The notes under the pieces: model-generated
Database searches by the model: none
What the model saw: the letters and a program-made list of their open reading frames with translations, nothing else
What the model was told of the DNA's origin: nothing
Position numbers and translations under genes: made by a program
Source of the DNA: Alteromonas sp. BMJM2
GTDB taxonomy: Bacteria > Pseudomonadota > Gammaproteobacteria > Enterobacterales > Alteromonadaceae
DNA: 64,000 nucleotides
Assembly (NCBI RefSeq): GCF_027257845.1
Contig: NZ_JAPVOT010000008.1
Span: 148,445 to 212,444 of the forward strand
Reading direction: 5' to 3'
Part shown: positions 46,948 through 56,247 of the stretch, piece after piece
How the letters are laid out: each line of letters starts with the position of its first letter
Position numbering within the stretch: the first letter of the stretch is position 1

Positions 46948-47883
46948 CTATTGCGGAGTGCCTGTTACAATAGTTTGCGGATCTAAGCGCATTTTACCAA
47001 GGTTGATACGCCAGTCTAAGTGTGGGCCGGTGGCCCGCCCCGTTTCACCGATGGTACCTATTTGCTCGCCTTTTTTAACCCTATCCCCAACATTAACGGT
47101 CATACTGTTTAAATGAAGAAAGGTAGAGAACACCCGCATCCCATGGTCGAGAATAAGAGTATTGCCTGAATAATATAAATCCTCTGCCATAGTGACAATG
47201 CCATCCACGGGGGCATAGACAGGCGTACCTGTCGGAGCACCCACATCTACGCCGTAGTGTGGCCACTTAGGCACGCCGTTCAACACCCGCTGGCTGCCGT
47301 ATACGCCAGTAATGGGGCCTTTAGCGGGCCATGTAAAACGAGTAAACAGCGCATCTAAATCGCTGTTAGTGCTTCTCGCTTTTGCCACGTTTATATTGTC
47401 TTGCTTAATACGCTGAGTGACCGATGCCGGCGGCGTTACCATCTTTTGTTCTAAACCGTCAATGCGCTGAATGTTGTATTCACGCTTTTCTAACGTAATG
47501 TGACGCACTGTTTCGCTACCATCAGCAAGCGTTACTGTAAGGGTATGTTCAAGGGGTGCAGTTCGATCGAAACCAATAACAAACTTTCCATCACGATTTG
47601 TGGACACAGCCGAATCATTTAGGGTCACAGTTGCATTTTTAGGTACTTCACCGCGTAACAACGCACCTTGTGTAAATACTCCGTTTAACACGAGTGGTGA
47701 TGGTTGCTTGTCATCGCTGTGCTTGGTATCCATTTTACTGCTTGGGAGTGAGCTATCTGAAAAAGCGCCAGTGGAATACACTTTTGCAGCATAAGCGTTT
47801 ATAGAAAAGCTCCCGATAACAAATGCAGCTAGCACAGAGGTGAAGTGTGTGGTGCTATTTCTAGTATTCAGTGAAAACTTCAT
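46948..47883 (-). CDS. M23-family peptidase (peptidoglycan endopeptidase-like)
   Basis: Exported metallopeptidase, 311 residues from the ATG at 47881-47883 (AAGGA about 10 bases upstream; an ATG eight codons earlier is less typical). The signal peptide ends SINAYAAKV. The M23 domain at the C-terminus has HYGVDVGAPTGTPVYAPVDG (His and Asp zinc ligands) and GPHLDWRINLG with the last His (HxH-type position reads HLDW; the canonical second His is replaced by Asp). FLHLNSMTVNVGDRVKKGEQ supplies the catalytic His. It probably cuts peptidoglycan cross-links in the periplasm; E. coli members of related type act with cell division. Confidence 0.88.
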   Translation of the reverse strand: MKFSLNTRNSTTHFTSVLAAFVIGSFSINAYAAKVYSTGAFSDSSLPSSKMDTKHSDDKQPSPLVLNGVFTQGALLRGEVPKNATVTLNDSAVSTNRDGKFVIGFDRTAPLEHTLTVTLADGSETVRHITLEKREYNIQRIDGLEQKMVTPPASVTQRIKQDNINVAKARSTNSDLDALFTRFTWPAKGPITGVYGSQRVLNGVPKWPHYGVDVGAPTGTPVYAPVDGIVTMAEDLYYSGNTLILDHGMRVFSTFLHLNSMTVNVGDRVKKGEQIGTIGETGRATGPHLDWRINLGKMRLDPQTIVTGTPQ

Positions 47884-48143
47884 GAGGTCGAAATCCTTTA
47901 CCAACAAAAATGTGTGTTTTGCGGAGACTCTAATAATAGTAAGTAGGCCATGTCTTTACGACAAATCAACAAGCCGAGTAAAAATCATTATTCAGCCTAA
48001 CCCATTTTTAGCACTCCTGTGGGCATTCGCATGCACCAGTGTCCAAGGGCAGTTGCTAAGTTCTATTTACTACGATATCGACGCTATAACAAGGTAGCTA
48101 GGATACAGACGCTTAGCCTGCATCCAAACTTATTGGTTACGCG

Positions 48144-49019
48144 TTACCCAGAAACTAATGCGCCTTTGCCAACGCCTTCGTACGCAACCACTCTGCATTC
48201 GCCGCTTGGCGTTCTTTTCTTTTGTTCCACTAACAAATACTGCGCTAGACACTCTACCGTGGAATCTGTCTCAATCACTTCACACACTGCTTTAGCAATA
48301 AGTAGCTCGAAGTATCCTTGCGAAGACTCATAGCCAAAACACAAATAGTCATCAGGTACGTCAACAGAGCCTGATAACTTTCTGTCATCGTAGTGAATTT
48401 CATCTTCGCGAGTGGCAACGTAAATATCTTCCCAACGTTTTGCCCAATAGGTTTGGCTTTCTTCACATATCTTGCCATCAAGATAGATGTCGATACGCGA
48501 ACGATGGCCATGTGCTATGCGCTGACAATTGCCATCGTGCTTTTTGAGACCATGGGTATAGTGATAAAACGGTGAACTTATTACTTCCGTTCGTAGATTC
48601 AATGTCAAATTATCTACATTCTCGGGAAGATGCGTGGCAAGCACCTCTTTAAGATAAACCCCTACCGAGTCCATAGTGATCACATCGGAATATAAAATGG
48701 CATAGGCTTCAGCCGGGCAATAAAGCATGATTTTCTCGCCGTTCTCACGGGTAAAACGCACTTCAACTTGCTCGCTGTCTTCATCGTGAATAACCTCTGA
48801 CCCACTATATTCTGCGGGCACGAGAAGTTTGTGATCGACATATTCGTCAATCAATCGCTTGAGGTTTTTCTTCACGTGTCCAAAATCTTGGACCATGCTC
48901 TCTTCGTTCAGTTCGCCGTCCAATACTACATCGACAATCCAACTTTCCCCTACCATTCCGCGCTTCGGACACAGGTATGAAAAGTCCATTACTGTCAGAT
49001 CATTTACAAATAATTGCAT
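48144..49019 (-). CDS. Tandem 6-pyruvoyl-tetrahydropterin synthase-like protein
   Basis: A 291-residue protein with two PTPS/QueD-type units. The second (about 150-285) keeps the signature residues: THGLKKHDGNCQRIAHGHRS, that is the Cys and the zinc-binding HGH pair, then RIDIYLDGK. In the first unit (1-115) the matching stretch reads RGMVGESWIVDVVLDGEL, with the HGH histidines lost, so it is likely structural. QueD makes 6-carboxy-tetrahydropterin, a precursor of queuosine; this tandem form may act on another pterin. It sits alone upstream of no folate or queuosine gene in this window. Confidence 0.85.
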   Translation of the reverse strand: MQLFVNDLTVMDFSYLCPKRGMVGESWIVDVVLDGELNEESMVQDFGHVKKNLKRLIDEYVDHKLLVPAEYSGSEVIHDEDSEQVEVRFTRENGEKIMLYCPAEAYAILYSDVITMDSVGVYLKEVLATHLPENVDNLTLNLRTEVISSPFYHYTHGLKKHDGNCQRIAHGHRSRIDIYLDGKICEESQTYWAKRWEDIYVATREDEIHYDDRKLSGSVDVPDDYLCFGYESSQGYFELLIAKAVCEVIETDSTVECLAQYLLVEQKKRTPSGECRVVAYEGVGKGALVSG

Positions 49020-49084
49020 AACACCCTTTAATCGAGTTTATTTTCTGTTGCTAGTATACTTTTTTTATCACTTGAGCGCAGTCA

Positions 49085-50191
49085 TTAGTCCATTGAGGAC
49101 TGTCGATTGAGCTGATCTTTTAAATTCGGTGGAATACCGCGGATAGTTAGCGTATCGGTGGCAGGGTCATAAAATACTCTATCCCCCATCAGTTTGCGCT
49201 CGAAGCTCACCGACACGCCACCGCCTTGGCCTGTAAATTTCGCCAGCTGTTTAAGCGCAGCAGGGTCGGGCTGTATTTCTTTTTCCAGCGGTACTTCCAG
49301 TGAGTCGGTAAACGCGGCAAAATTGTTTTTCGTTTCTTCATTCGAAGGCAAGCGGTTCGCTATTTCATCTACTGACAAACTTTCGCCAGCATCAATTTGC
49401 TCTTTGAAATAGGATTTCACTTGCTCTCGATGTTGGTGCTGTTCCTGAGGATCAAGCGATTCGCTGGCCAGGTAAGCATCAACCGAGGAAATAAGCTGCT
49501 TATTTTGCTGTTTTACATCAACAAGTTCTTCACAGCCTACAAACTGCATAAAAAAGTCTGATACCTTACGGCCCATTCGCCCTTTAATAAAGCTCACGTA
49601 ACGCTGTTGCTCAGGCTGAATATCCCACTGCGTTAAATCGAAACGCACTGCGAGCTGCATTCTCGCTAAATCAAGATGCTCTCTTGCTGATAAGTCGAGT
49701 GAATTAGTCACCTCAACGTGTGAGCGCGTATTGAGTAACGCAATCATAAGAAACTGGGTAGATAGATACTCATACTGGCAAAATATTAAAAAGCCAGTTT
49801 CAACCGTACCTGTGTCTGCGAGCGTTTTCACAAGGCGATGAGTAGCATCAACAGAAAAGTCATGAAATGCGTCCTCTACATTGTCACCTCCTGCTTTGTG
49901 TACACTCAGGTAATTTTTTAAGCCCTCAGCGAAACCGGATACATTTTGTACTGCACTCTCTTGTGAGCTGTCTTTGTCGCTATCGTTAGTATCGGCGATG
50001 CTAGGCACTTCTGAAACAAAATGGCCAACCCCCTTGCCAGGTTTAGCGTTAAAGCTGTGATTAATTTGATGGGCGAGTGACTCTATTTCTGGGGTAACCG
50101 CTAAACATTTATCGCGAGGGATAGCTTCAATTTTTTCTTCTTTGTTAACGATTAAACGATGAACAACAAAGTGGTGAATCAGTGCACTCAT
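49085..50191 (-). CDS. yejK: Nucleoid-associated protein YejK/NdpA
   Basis: Nucleoid-associated protein, 368 residues (E. coli YejK 335). The N-terminal HHFVVHRLIVNKEEKIEAI, the central SFIKGRMGRKVSDFFMQFVG and the C-terminal SVSFERKLMGDRVFYDPATD with DTLTIRGIPPNLKDQL are characteristic. The function is only partly known: it copurifies with nucleoids and with topoisomerase subunits. It is divergent from yejL-yejM, the same gene order as in E. coli. Confidence 0.95.
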   Translation of the reverse strand: MSALIHHFVVHRLIVNKEEKIEAIPRDKCLAVTPEIESLAHQINHSFNAKPGKGVGHFVSEVPSIADTNDSDKDSSQESAVQNVSGFAEGLKNYLSVHKAGGDNVEDAFHDFSVDATHRLVKTLADTGTVETGFLIFCQYEYLSTQFLMIALLNTRSHVEVTNSLDLSAREHLDLARMQLAVRFDLTQWDIQPEQQRYVSFIKGRMGRKVSDFFMQFVGCEELVDVKQQNKQLISSVDAYLASESLDPQEQHQHREQVKSYFKEQIDAGESLSVDEIANRLPSNEETKNNFAAFTDSLEVPLEKEIQPDPAALKQLAKFTGQGGGVSVSFERKLMGDRVFYDPATDTLTIRGIPPNLKDQLNRQSSMD

Positions 50192-50350
50192 AATTGATCG
50201 GGTGTCCTGTTGCTTAAAAAGTGTATGAAATGCCCAAAGAATTGTGGGTTTTTAGAATGAATGATTGTACTCACTCAAACAACGATTATAATCATTTTAC
50301 GAGTAAAACCATTCTTTTTATCAAAGAAAACATAAAAAAGAGGCGTAGCA

Positions 50351-50566
50351 ATGCCCCAAAACAGCCGTTACAGCAACGACGAATTCGAAGCACTGATGAA
50401 CAAGGTAATACTAACACTTGAAGAAAGTGGTGCAAATCGCGATCTTTCACTTATGGTGTTAGGCAATGTCATTACCCATATCTTGAATACGCAAGTTAAG
50501 CCAGAAAGCCGCGAAGCGATGGCCTCTCAGTTTGCCGACGTGTTGAAGAAAAGTGTCAAAGCGTAA
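50351..50566 (+). CDS. yejL: YejL family protein (UPF0352)
   Basis: A 71-residue helical protein of family UPF0352/DUF1414. It begins MPQNSRYSNDEFEALMNKVI and contains the conserved NRDLSLMVLGNVITHILN. The family is found beside yejK and yejM in gammaproteobacteria; function unknown. It has AAGAGGCG before the ATG and stands 12 bp upstream of yejM, implying cotranscription. Confidence 0.95.
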   Translation: MPQNSRYSNDEFEALMNKVILTLEESGANRDLSLMVLGNVITHILNTQVKPESREAMASQFADVLKKSVKA

Positions 50567-50578
50567 TAAGGTAGTTCT

Positions 50579-52099
50579 ATGATACTTGCCGAATCTCCTC
50601 GCCGCCAGCGTGTTACAAAGCTAGTGAACTGGGGGCATTGGTTTGCCCTAGCCAATATAATCATTGCTATTGTAATCGCATCTATATTCGTCTTTTCCTC
50701 TCCAATGCCCGGCACTGGTGTGGGAACGATATTTTTGCTGGCAAACTGGTTTGGTCATATTAGCTTTATGACCTTTTTCGGCTTTGTCATTTTTATACTC
50801 CCTTTGTGTTATCTCGTGAGTAATTCCCGAGTTATTAAAGCCAGTGCGTCTGTTATTGCCGCCGTAGGCCTTGCCTTGCTAGCATTTGACGCCCTGCTGT
50901 TCAATCGCACGGGCTTTCACATTAGTTTTCATGCGGCAGACTTGCTTCGCAGCGAGGCCCAATCTCAAATAGCGATAGAGAATTGGCAGCAGTGGGGATT
51001 CTTGTTTTTGCTCTTTATTGTGTGGCTTAGTTTTCAATTAGTATTAGCAAATGCCATTTACAAACGCGTTGAGCGTTTTACAAAGTATAAAATAGGCGTG
51101 CCGGTTACTACTTTCTTTGTAGCCTGTTTTGTTACAAGTCACGCGGTTCATGTGTGGGCTGATGCAAAGCTATATCAACCTATCATCAAACAAGACAATA
51201 TGTTTCCACTCTCTTATCCAGCCACTGCAAAAACCACCATGTCGCGCTATGGGCTATTAGACCTTGCCGCCTATGAAGAGCGCAAACAGCTGCAGTTTAA
51301 TCCCGAGTTTCACAGCACAACCTATCCAGCGCAACCGGTTTATTGCTCTGTAAACACGAGCAAAAACCTTACTGTGGTAGTGCAAACTGACAATGAAGCG
51401 ATAAATGATTTAAGCAAATCCCTTAGCCTAAACAGGCTTGAGAATTACTACTCTACAGCAAGTAGTTTAGAGGGTTTGATGACCACGGCCTTATTTGGTG
51501 TGCCAGAAATTTATCAAGATGCGCTATCGCAAAAACGCCCAGTTATGTTAGCACTCCCGTTAGGCTCTGGCATGCCGGTGTCGGTTCACAGTGATACCCC
51601 GCTTCCTATGTCGCAACTAACTGGCTACCAGCAACCGCAGTCAAACGAACATGACGGCCTGCATATTGCCTTCATGAACGGTGCTGATATTGAGAATTAC
51701 ATTGAGAAAGCGAGACAAAGCCAACACGATGTTATCGTTGCGACTGGCTTTGAAAGTGCTGACGGTAAAGGCGTGCTGTATAGCAACTTGCCTCTAAGTG
51801 CCAAAGTTGCAAGCACTGAAGACTTAGCCCCCACCATTTTAAATGCACTAGGGTGCAATGCGCCTAGTACTTTTTATTCAACAGGGCAAAGCTTACTTTC
51901 GCCAACACGACCTTGGTTAGTCAGTACATCAGGTGAGCGCATTGTTGTGTTCCATGCAGGAAAACGCACAGATGTATTGAGTAATGGTAGTTATGAAATC
52001 ACAGAAATGGCCACGGGTAAGCGTAGCAATGATGCATTAAATGTAGATTTGCTTAGCCAAGCGATAAAGCACCTGTCTCGCTTTTCTACACAAAATTAA
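50579..52099 (+). CDS. yejM: YejM/LapC-like inner-membrane protein with a shortened periplasmic domain
   Basis: Inner-membrane protein; in E. coli YejM (PbgA, LapC) senses lipopolysaccharide and controls LpxC turnover through LapB. The N-terminal half has five hydrophobic segments beginning VTKLVNWGHWFALANIIIAI, with the juxtamembrane stretch SHAVHVWADAKLYQPIIKQD, both matching YejM. At 506 residues it is about 80 shorter than E. coli YejM (586), and the lost part lies in the alkaline phosphatase-like periplasmic domain: the E. coli LLITVDGLNYSRFE region has no counterpart beyond LTVVVQTDNEAIND. The C-terminal part (TPTILNALGC-like, RPWLVSTSGERIVVFHAGK) is preserved. Confidence 0.85.
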   Translation: MILAESPRRQRVTKLVNWGHWFALANIIIAIVIASIFVFSSPMPGTGVGTIFLLANWFGHISFMTFFGFVIFILPLCYLVSNSRVIKASASVIAAVGLALLAFDALLFNRTGFHISFHAADLLRSEAQSQIAIENWQQWGFLFLLFIVWLSFQLVLANAIYKRVERFTKYKIGVPVTTFFVACFVTSHAVHVWADAKLYQPIIKQDNMFPLSYPATAKTTMSRYGLLDLAAYEERKQLQFNPEFHSTTYPAQPVYCSVNTSKNLTVVVQTDNEAINDLSKSLSLNRLENYYSTASSLEGLMTTALFGVPEIYQDALSQKRPVMLALPLGSGMPVSVHSDTPLPMSQLTGYQQPQSNEHDGLHIAFMNGADIENYIEKARQSQHDVIVATGFESADGKGVLYSNLPLSAKVASTEDLAPTILNALGCNAPSTFYSTGQSLLSPTRPWLVSTSGERIVVFHAGKRTDVLSNGSYEITEMATGKRSNDALNVDLLSQAIKHLSRFSTQN

Positions 52100-52121
52100 G
52101 CAAGACACGCCGCTTCAAAGA

Positions 52122-52177
52122 ACCAATAAAAAAGCGGGCTAATGGTTATACGTAACCGTTAGCCCGCTTTTTATTGG
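52122..52177. terminator. Long bidirectional terminator between yejM and gmhB
   Basis: An almost perfect stem of about 26 bp with the loop TACG: ACCAATAAAAAAGCGGGC pairs with GCCCGCTTTTTATTGGT (one bulged A) and the inner TAATGGTTA with TAACCGTTA. A/T tracts are inside the stem base, so it works for both converging genes. Confidence 0.9.
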
Positions 52178-52189
52178 TGCTTAACGCAC

Positions 52190-52855
52190 CTACTCTATTT
52201 CAGTAAGCTGTTGTAAATATTGAATTTTACGAACTCCCTCAATAGTAGAGCCTGCTGGTATGGCTTTTTCTGAAAGAAAGACGCTCTTTTTAAGCCCCGC
52301 TGCGTGCGCTGCCTCAATATCTCTCCAGCTATCACCAATAAGCACACTATCATTGAGCGCTATGCCAAGCTCTTGCGATGCCTGCAATAACATTCCTGGC
52401 TTGGGTTTTCTGCATGCACAATCAATTGCATATTTTGCTACGCTTCCCTCAATGTGGTGAGGACAATAATATACGGCTACCTCGCTAACACCGTTATCAG
52501 CAAAATCTTCTTTTACCTTATCCATTAGCACATGAAAGTCGGACTCAGTGTAGCGTCCCCTTGCGATACCGCTTTGGTTAGTGACAATAACAATTTTGTA
52601 ATGTACTGAAGCATACATTCTTACCACATCAAAAATTCCATTCACATACTCAAAGTCGTCGTAATGCCCCACATATCCATGGTCGACGTTTATCACGCCG
52701 TCTCGGTCTAGAAACAACGCTTTGTGCTGCCGAAGTCCACTCGTGTTAATGCTATTATTCATCTTCAATGGTGTTTGAACATTTTGACTTGAGTCTGCAT
52801 GCTCTCCCACTTGCTCTTTTGCTTCATCAGTGTTCAAAACGGTGGGTTTGCTCAT
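52190..52855 (-). CDS. gmhB: D-glycero-beta-D-manno-heptose-1,7-bisphosphate 7-phosphatase
   Basis: HAD-family phosphatase in ADP-heptose synthesis for the lipopolysaccharide core. Motif 1 ALFLDRDGVINVDHGYVG supplies the two catalytic Asp; IVTNQSGIARGRYTE and YYCPHHIEGS with CACRKPKPGML form the zinc and substrate sites; LIGDSWRDIEAAHAAG is motif IV. The ATG at 52853-52855 overlaps the rlmA stop (ATGA), giving 221 residues. Its N-terminus is about 40 residues longer than usual before motif 1, so a start at 52762 (MNNSINTSG) is possible. Confidence 0.92.
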   Translation of the reverse strand: MSKPTVLNTDEAKEQVGEHADSSQNVQTPLKMNNSINTSGLRQHKALFLDRDGVINVDHGYVGHYDDFEYVNGIFDVVRMYASVHYKIVIVTNQSGIARGRYTESDFHVLMDKVKEDFADNGVSEVAVYYCPHHIEGSVAKYAIDCACRKPKPGMLLQASQELGIALNDSVLIGDSWRDIEAAHAAGLKKSVFLSEKAIPAGSTIEGVRKIQYLQQLTEIE

Positions 52856-53733
52856 TCGCATTTTTCCCACACTTGAATGTGAAAATGGGCGGTGACATTA
52901 GTCAACCCATTTACCATCTTCATAATGCTGTCTTGCGGTAGCTTCCAGTAAAACGGCGTCATTTTTACTAACGACAATGCATGATCATTGTTTGAAAGGG
53001 ATATTTCAAAGCGTAGTGTTTCTCGCGTTACCAAAGAGAACCCTTCACGCTCACTAACATCAAGCTGATGTTTCTCGGGAGTATCATAAACGTGCTGCTT
53101 TATTTCGTACAAATGGTCTTGTGCCGGATCTACGGTGATCAGTAACCCATGCTGTGGTGCAAGTATGCGTTGGTATTCGTCGTTGCTGCCGGGCGCAAAT
53201 ACTTGAAGCACCACATCTTGGCTGTTTGGCCTTAAAGGAAGGTCAAAACTGCTGGCGACAACGAATGTGTGTTGTTTATATGCCTTGGCAGCCAGCTCTA
53301 CGGCTATTTTTGAAATGTCGCTGCCAGCCCCAGTAACTTTTATGACTTGTTTTTCTGAACCCTGCTCGCCTACACCTTGGTTTTGTAGGTCCTTCTCGCT
53401 TAGGCCATCCACAACAGCATTCAAATAACTGCCTTCTCCGCACCCCGCATCGTAAATTCTTACTCGTCCACGCTCTTTTATTTGGGGGTTTAAGTGATTA
53501 CTGATCAGCTCACACATTTTGTCTTTTAACGGTTTGTAAGCGTTTCGCTGATGGAATTCTCTTCTTGCCCTCACCATTGCTTTGTCATCGCCCGGCATTT
53601 TTGACTTTTTAAACTGAACGGGTAATAAGTTCACGTAACCCGCTTTCGCTTTATCAAAGCTATGGTTATTAATGCAGCGAATTGGGGTTTCGTTTAGCGA
53701 GACAGATGTTTTACAAAGTGGGCATAGCCACAT
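52852..53733 (-). CDS. rlmA: 23S rRNA (guanine745-N1)-methyltransferase RlmA
   Basis: SAM-dependent methyltransferase for N1 of G745 in 23S rRNA. The 293 residues begin with the zinc motif C4-x2-C7-x12-C20-x3-H24 (MWLCPLCKTSVSLNETPIRC), then FDKAKAGYVNLLPVQFKKSK, typical for RlmA. The SAM-binding region is IYDAGCGEGSYLN. An insert near 120-135 (LQNQGVGEQGSEKQ) is polar and less conserved. Its stop overlaps the gmhB start by 4 bp. Confidence 0.94.
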   Translation of the reverse strand: MWLCPLCKTSVSLNETPIRCINNHSFDKAKAGYVNLLPVQFKKSKMPGDDKAMVRARREFHQRNAYKPLKDKMCELISNHLNPQIKERGRVRIYDAGCGEGSYLNAVVDGLSEKDLQNQGVGEQGSEKQVIKVTGAGSDISKIAVELAAKAYKQHTFVVASSFDLPLRPNSQDVVLQVFAPGSNDEYQRILAPQHGLLITVDPAQDHLYEIKQHVYDTPEKHQLDVSEREGFSLVTRETLRFEISLSNNDHALSLVKMTPFYWKLPQDSIMKMVNGLTNVTAHFHIQVWEKCE

Positions 53734-53868
53734 AGCGGAGGTCTTAAGGTCGGTTGCGATAAGAATAAGTTTATCAAATTGAATGCACTGACAGCAATCG
53801 CATGTTTACTGTCAGTGAACTTCACACCTAATTAGCCTAAAGTCGCGTGACTATGAAACTGCAGCTCT

Positions 53869-54987
53869 TTATTTTCCTAAAGCCGCTAAAGGATGAGTTT
53901 TCTCTGTCCATGGTGAACTAAAAAAATGCTCAACAACCTCTGCGGGCACTTTGTCTACAGATGCATATTTCCATTTAGGTGACATATCCTTATCTATCAA
54001 CAAGGCGCGTACACCCTCCTGAAACTCGCCACTTTCTCCACAGCGGCATGACATATTGACCTCCATTTGGAAACACTCAGCGAGGGTCATAGATGCACCA
54101 CGACGACACTGCTCATACACCAAGTGCATTGTAATGGGCGAACCTTTTTGCAACGTTGATTGAGCACGGCTTAGCCATTTATCGCCCTGCATATCGCAAT
54201 GCAATATAGCGTTGACCACGTCTTCTGCACTGTTACCTTGGCAAAGCGAGTCTATAAGGTCGCGGTGTTTTTCTATATTACCTTGAGGTAGCTCATCAGG
54301 CTGTTTCAACGAACTAAGCACGTGAGACACCTGACCCGCTAAATCGTTTGGCTGCCATGAGTGCTGTAATAGGCTATCAACCATTGTGTCTTTTTCAGTT
54401 GAAGCCACCAGCACGTCACCTAGTCCAACGAAACGTGCGTCAGCGCCGTTCATCTGCCCACCAGTTAGCCCTAAAAACAGACCAGTTTTGCCAGGTAATC
54501 TAGGTAGAAAGTAGCTGCCCCCTACGTCGGGGTATAGGCCAATACTTATCTCTGGCATAGCAAGACGCGATGTTTCAGTAACTACGCGGTGGCTCGCGCC
54601 GCTTAGCAGCCCCATTCCACCGCCCATCACGATGCCAGCCCCCCACACTATGATAGGTTTGTCATAGTTGTGGATGGTGTAATCAAGTGTGTATTCTGTT
54701 TTAAAGAACGTTTCTAAAAATTCAGGAACAACGCCTTCGGCTTCCACCATAGAGCGATACATAGACACAATATCGCCACCCGCGCAAAAAGCTTTATCAC
54801 CTGCTGCATCAATAACAACAGCGACAACATCATCTCTGCTTTGCCACTCCAATAATGCATCTAGCATTATGGTTGCCATGTCTAAATCAAGCGCATTCAA
54901 TGCCTTTGGTTTGTTCAGCGTTAGCCGACCAATAACATGGCTTCCATTTTTTGCCGAAAGTTCTTCTTTGATAACAACCGAATCCAT
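53869..54987 (-). CDS. 3-hydroxyisobutyryl-CoA hydrolase (enoyl-CoA hydratase superfamily)
   Basis: Crotonase-superfamily enzyme of 372 residues, most like 3-hydroxyisobutyryl-CoA hydrolases of valine breakdown. Oxyanion-hole stretches are DKAFCAGGDIVSMYRSM and GAGIVMGGGMGLLSGASHRV. The GLYPDVGGSYFLPRLPG block, with the catalytic Glu of PEISIGLYPDVGG, and the C-terminal FQEGVRALLIDKDMSPKW are specific for this longer subgroup. It lies 43 bp after the acyl-CoA dehydrogenase on the same strand, so they form one unit that carries isobutyryl-CoA to 3-hydroxyisobutyrate with an enoyl-CoA hydratase encoded elsewhere. Confidence 0.92.
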   Translation of the reverse strand: MDSVVIKEELSAKNGSHVIGRLTLNKPKALNALDLDMATIMLDALLEWQSRDDVVAVVIDAAGDKAFCAGGDIVSMYRSMVEAEGVVPEFLETFFKTEYTLDYTIHNYDKPIIVWGAGIVMGGGMGLLSGASHRVVTETSRLAMPEISIGLYPDVGGSYFLPRLPGKTGLFLGLTGGQMNGADARFVGLGDVLVASTEKDTMVDSLLQHSWQPNDLAGQVSHVLSSLKQPDELPQGNIEKHRDLIDSLCQGNSAEDVVNAILHCDMQGDKWLSRAQSTLQKGSPITMHLVYEQCRRGASMTLAECFQMEVNMSCRCGESGEFQEGVRALLIDKDMSPKWKYASVDKVPAEVVEHFFSSPWTEKTHPLAALGK

Positions 54988-55030
54988 ATTGCGACTTCCT
55001 TAACTTGATTTTTAAATTTTTGACTAGAGA

Positions 55031-56185
55031 CTAGAGAATGCTGCGTTCATCTGCTAACAAACGTCTACCAATAATAACGCGCATGATTTCATTCGTGCCC
55101 TCTAGAATTTGATGCACTCGCACGTCACGGAAATGCCTCTCTAGTGGATACTCTTTAATATACCCATAACCACCGTGAAGCTGCAGTGCATCATTACACA
55201 CACTAAAGCCAACGTCAGTAGCAAATCGTTTCGCCATTGCACAATAGGTGGTTTTATCCACGTCGTTATTATCAAGCTTGCATGCCGCCATACGCACCAT
55301 TTGGCGAGCTGCAACAAGCTCTGTCGCCATATCTGCTAATTTAAATTGTAATGCTTGGAAGCCCGCTATTGCTTTGCCGAACTGTTCTCGTTCGTTCATA
55401 TAGTCTCTTGCTACATTCAGGGCCTGTTGCGCGGTACCTACTGAGCAAGTTGCTATGTTAATACGACCACCGTCTAGCCCCTGCATGGCCATTTTAAACC
55501 CTTCACCTTCGTCGCCAAGTCGCCACGCGTCTTGGAGTTTTACGTTATCAAAGGTAATCATTCGTGTTGGCTGAGCATTCCAGCCCATTTTTTCTTCGGC
55601 TTTTCCGTAAATTATACCGTCGCTATCTGCCGGTACGGCAAAAGCGGATACGCCTGAGGGGCCGTCTCCACCCGTTCGCGCCATGACAACCAGTACGTCG
55701 GTACTACCAGCGCCTGAAATAAATACTTTAGAACCATTAAGCACATAACCATCGTCTGTTTTTGTGGCTTTGGTTTTCAGTGATGCGGCATCAGAACCAG
55801 CGCCAGGCTCGGTTAAACAGTACGACGCTAGCTTTTCGCCTGTGACTAACTCCTCACACCATTGGGCTTTAACCTCGTCACTGCCCCATAGCGCAATCAT
55901 CCATGTAGCCATATTGTGTATAGTAAGCATGGCAGTAGTAGTGGTACAGCCCATTGATAGTTGCTCAAAAATAATAGAGGCATCTAAACGTGAAAGCCCT
56001 AAACCGCCGGCCTCTTCAGGGGTATATAGACCGCAAAAACCAAGCTCGCCGGCTTTTTTAATGGCGTCGACTGGAAAGTGATGCTCTTGGTCCCACATGG
56101 CAGCATGTGGAGCTAATTCTTGTTGTGCAAACTGACGCGCAGTCTCTTCAAACGCCAATTGATCATCATTTAATTCAAAGTTCAT
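55031..56185 (-). CDS. Acyl-CoA dehydrogenase, probably isobutyryl-CoA dehydrogenase
   Basis: FAD-dependent dehydrogenase of 384 residues. FAD-binding and substrate stretches include YCLTEPGAGSDAASLKTKAT and LNGSKVFISGAGSTDVLVVM. The C-terminal part LQLHGGYGYIKEYPLERHFR, then VRVHQILEGTNEIMR, carries the catalytic base Glu. Context with the 3-hydroxyisobutyryl-CoA hydrolase gene and 3-hydroxyisobutyrate dehydrogenase supports isobutyryl-CoA (valine) rather than other short acyl-CoAs. The gene is first in its operon; a perfect TTACGT/ACGTAA palindrome lies 63-76 bp upstream. Confidence 0.92.
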   Translation of the reverse strand: MNFELNDDQLAFEETARQFAQQELAPHAAMWDQEHHFPVDAIKKAGELGFCGLYTPEEAGGLGLSRLDASIIFEQLSMGCTTTTAMLTIHNMATWMIALWGSDEVKAQWCEELVTGEKLASYCLTEPGAGSDAASLKTKATKTDDGYVLNGSKVFISGAGSTDVLVVMARTGGDGPSGVSAFAVPADSDGIIYGKAEEKMGWNAQPTRMITFDNVKLQDAWRLGDEGEGFKMAMQGLDGGRINIATCSVGTAQQALNVARDYMNEREQFGKAIAGFQALQFKLADMATELVAARQMVRMAACKLDNNDVDKTTYCAMAKRFATDVGFSVCNDALQLHGGYGYIKEYPLERHFRDVRVHQILEGTNEIMRVIIGRRLLADERSIL

Positions 56186-56247
56186 GTGGGTTGCCTTTCA
56201 TTATTGTGACTTTACACTGTATTAACACGATAACTAAAAGCTACCCC

